From Sphingobacterium siyangense (GTDB lineage: Bacteria > Bacteroidota > Bacteroidia > Sphingobacteriales > Sphingobacteriaceae): DNA of 64,000 bases. The position numbers and the translations under genes were made by a program. Location of the stretch: NCBI RefSeq assembly GCF_007830445.1, contig NZ_VLKR01000001.1, positions 186,001 to 250,000 of the forward strand, given 5' to 3'. The notes below the pieces were generated by a model, which was not told where the DNA came from, ran no database searches, and saw nothing but the letters and a program-made list of their open reading frames with translations. Positions 62,766 through 64,000 of this stretch are shown here, in pieces; position 1 is the stretch's first letter, and the number at the start of each line of letters is the position of its first letter.

Positions 62766-63446
62766 ATGATGAAAACAACTTTAATACTCCTGATAATGAT
62801 GAGCATAACAAATTCGTGCCGATCGGCATTAACAGAAAACTCATATACTGAAAATCCGTCCCAGGAAGAGATTATTAAATTGGTCACCAAAAATGACTTA
62901 CAGGGAGTGAAAAAAGCGCTAGAAAATAATGCCAACGTGAATAGTGAAGATACGAATAAACGTTCTATTCTACTTATCGCGACAAACAACGGAAATATTG
63001 AAATGGCTAAATTATTGGTAGAGTATGGTGCCGATGTCAACCTTCAGGCCGACAATATGGACAGCCCATTTTTATACGCAGGAGCAAGTGGGCAAGTTGA
63101 ACTCGTCAAACTTTTCTTAGATCACGGCGCTCGCTTCGATCTATTTAATCGATATAACGGCACAGCTTTAATCCCGGCATGCGAACGTGGATATGTAGAA
63201 ACGGTAAGATTATTGGCCAATACCAAAAATTTCCCTTTGGATCATGTCAATCGTTTAGGATGGACTGCTTTGATGGAAGCCATTGTACTCGGTGACGGAA
63301 GCAAAAAATATCAGGAAATTATTCAGATTCTAAAAGATGCTGGGGCAAAATTGGATATTCCAGATTGTAATGGCACAAGCCCTTTGCAACACGCAAAACA
63401 AAGAGGCTTCAATGAAATTGTTAAGATACTAACATCAGAAATATAA
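62766..63446 (+). CDS. Ankyrin-repeat lipoprotein
   Basis: A 226-residue protein. The N-terminus MMKTTLILLIMMSITNSC is a lipoprotein signal with acylation at Cys18. After a short linker there are about five ankyrin repeats (about residues 40-225). Clear units are ATNNGNIEMAKLLVEYGADVNLQA, AGASGQVELVKLFLDHGARFDLF, ACERGYVETVRLLANTKNF and LQHAKQRGFNEIVKILTSEI. Ankyrin repeats bind other proteins; in the envelope the partner is unknown. A 159-residue frame on the other strand across the N-terminal half is a shadow. Confidence 0.9.
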   Translation: MMKTTLILLIMMSITNSCRSALTENSYTENPSQEEIIKLVTKNDLQGVKKALENNANVNSEDTNKRSILLIATNNGNIEMAKLLVEYGADVNLQADNMDSPFLYAGASGQVELVKLFLDHGARFDLFNRYNGTALIPACERGYVETVRLLANTKNFPLDHVNRLGWTALMEAIVLGDGSKKYQEIIQILKDAGAKLDIPDCNGTSPLQHAKQRGFNEIVKILTSEI

Positions 63447-63544
63447 AGGTTCATCTTCCTTTAAATACTCAAATTTGAATAAAATTTCAAGCAGTATTCC
63501 ACCATGCTATCTGATTTTTCATTCTCAATGGCTAGTTTTGCAAT

Positions 63545-63949
63545 ATGCAGCATAAAATAATAGACAAAGTTGCTTTAATTAACATTAAAGACAGGAAAAT
63601 ACTGAGCACACGTTCTAAGACTAAAACAAAATTTTACTTTCCTGGTGGTAAACGAGAGAATAATGAATCCGATATTACCTGTTTAAAAAGAGAAATACTG
63701 GAGGAGCTTTCTGTGCACATCGTCGAAGAATCAATGCGCCTTTTGGGCACCTTTGAAGCAATTGCCGATGGACGAAATCAAGATACGCTCGTAAGAATGA
63801 CCTGCTACTTTTCTGATTTCGAAGGAGTATTGCATCCAGCGAATGAAATCGAGACATTTGAATGGTTAACCTATAAGGACAAACATAGGACTTCTGTCGT
63901 AGATCAGATTATCTTTAGCCGATTAAAGGAAATGAATCTTATCGATTGA
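63545..63949 (+). CDS. NUDIX hydrolase
   Basis: A 134-residue single-domain NUDIX protein. The box GGKRENNESDITCLKREILEEL fits G-x5-E-x7-R-E-U-x-E-E. The first strands are KIIDKVALINIKDRKILSTRSKTKTKFYFPGGK, and the end has ETFEWLTYKDKHRTS. It should hydrolyse a nucleotide-diphosphate derivative, using Mg2+; the substrate is unknown. It is distinct in sequence from the NUDIX gene at 11666. A hairpin downstream is probably its terminator. Confidence 0.9.
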   Translation: MQHKIIDKVALINIKDRKILSTRSKTKTKFYFPGGKRENNESDITCLKREILEELSVHIVEESMRLLGTFEAIADGRNQDTLVRMTCYFSDFEGVLHPANEIETFEWLTYKDKHRTSVVDQIIFSRLKEMNLID

Positions 63950-63959
63950 TAGAACAGAT

Positions 63960-63999
63960 GAGCGTTGTTTCTCATACCAAAATATCAGACAACGCTTTT
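63960..63999 (+). terminator. Terminator after the NUDIX gene
   Basis: AGCGTTGT (63961-63968) and ACAACGCT (63989-63996) form an 8-bp stem with a 20-base loop and a short T-run at the window edge. Confidence 0.65.
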
Positions 64000-64000
64000 C

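Noticed and set aside
62561-63040. 159-residue minus-strand frame over the ankyrin gene start
   Set aside because: The plus-strand ankyrin lipoprotein has clear repeats and a lipobox; the antisense frame is a shadow with no recognisable features.
1-64000. CRISPR arrays, insertion sequences, prophage or integrative elements
   Set aside because: No spaced repeats, transposase, integrase or phage genes were found; the tRNA-Lys gene has no integrase or attachment repeat beside it.

Overview
The window looks like chromosomal DNA from a Bacteroidota member, most likely Sphingobacteriaceae and probably Sphingobacterium. This is inferred from moderate-to-low GC, A-rich leaders in place of strong Shine-Dalgarno sites, promoters of the TTTG-N19/21-TAnnTTTG type (clearest at the tRNA-Lys gene), and the protein set (FabV, YkuD_2 transpeptidase, TIGR02757, DUF4268, DUF3667, DUF5694, DUF937-OmpA). 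No database search was run, so the genus is an inference. I found no rRNA, CRISPR array, phage module, transposase or integrase. Most of the window is ordinary core and accessory chromosome organised as short transcription units.

Layout. 1-12 kb: the end of an MFS transporter, fabV, a DMT exporter, a frameshifted ABC exporter, an S1/P1 nuclease, a DUF4268 protein, a lipocalin, an ammonium transporter divergent from an outer-membrane porin, a DUF937-OmpA envelope protein and a NUDIX hydrolase. 12-27 kb: two L,D-transpeptidases of different families, a secreted esterase-like hydrolase, the sbcDC nuclease operon with a decayed gene behind it, an AI-2E family transporter, a His-rich thioredoxin-like lipoprotein coupled to GAPDH, pyrD with a TIGR02757 gene, an ABC-F ATPase and tRNA-Lys(TTT). 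27-35 kb: an accessory stretch with a TPR-like protein, an internally deleted Crp/Fnr remnant, a flavodoxin-fold oxidoreductase, a two-gene P-loop/unknown pair, a monooxygenase-like protein, an acyltransferase, a DUF218 protein, a secreted metzincin-like lipoprotein with a discoidin domain, and two broken genes (DinB and GNAT).

35-41 kb: three orphan sensor histidine kinases with an O6-alkylguanine repair gene among them and no response regulator nearby. 41-50 kb: an M60-type metallopeptidase lipoprotein, a short AraC-type regulator, a metallopeptidase-like gene interrupted by an amber codon, a GNAT, and a MocR-type regulator divergent from dxs. 50-64 kb: bifunctional MsrAB behind a strong palindrome, a LuxR-type regulator, DUF5694 and DUF3667 proteins, an M14 peptidase, an aldo-keto reductase, a GNAT, a zinc alcohol dehydrogenase, YceI, an unknown 194-residue protein, a TPR-Arr fusion predicted to ADP-ribosylate rifamycins, an amidohydrolase, an ankyrin lipoprotein and a NUDIX hydrolase.

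The most notable themes are these. There is a high density of broken genes: an ABC exporter frameshift, a decayed gene after sbcC, a Crp remnant, a frameshifted small ORF, a DinB gene with a 4-bp duplication, and GNAT and peptidase genes each with a single in-frame TAG. Two paralogous TPR-like proteins occur, one fused to a rifampin ADP-ribosyltransferase. The MocR-dxs divergent pair has direct repeats over the predicted dxs -33 region. Strong palindromes lie at 692-753 and 50059-50092. None of these is proven to be a new system; the MocR-dxs link, the TPR/Arr family and the degenerate P-loop pair are the best candidates for follow-up.
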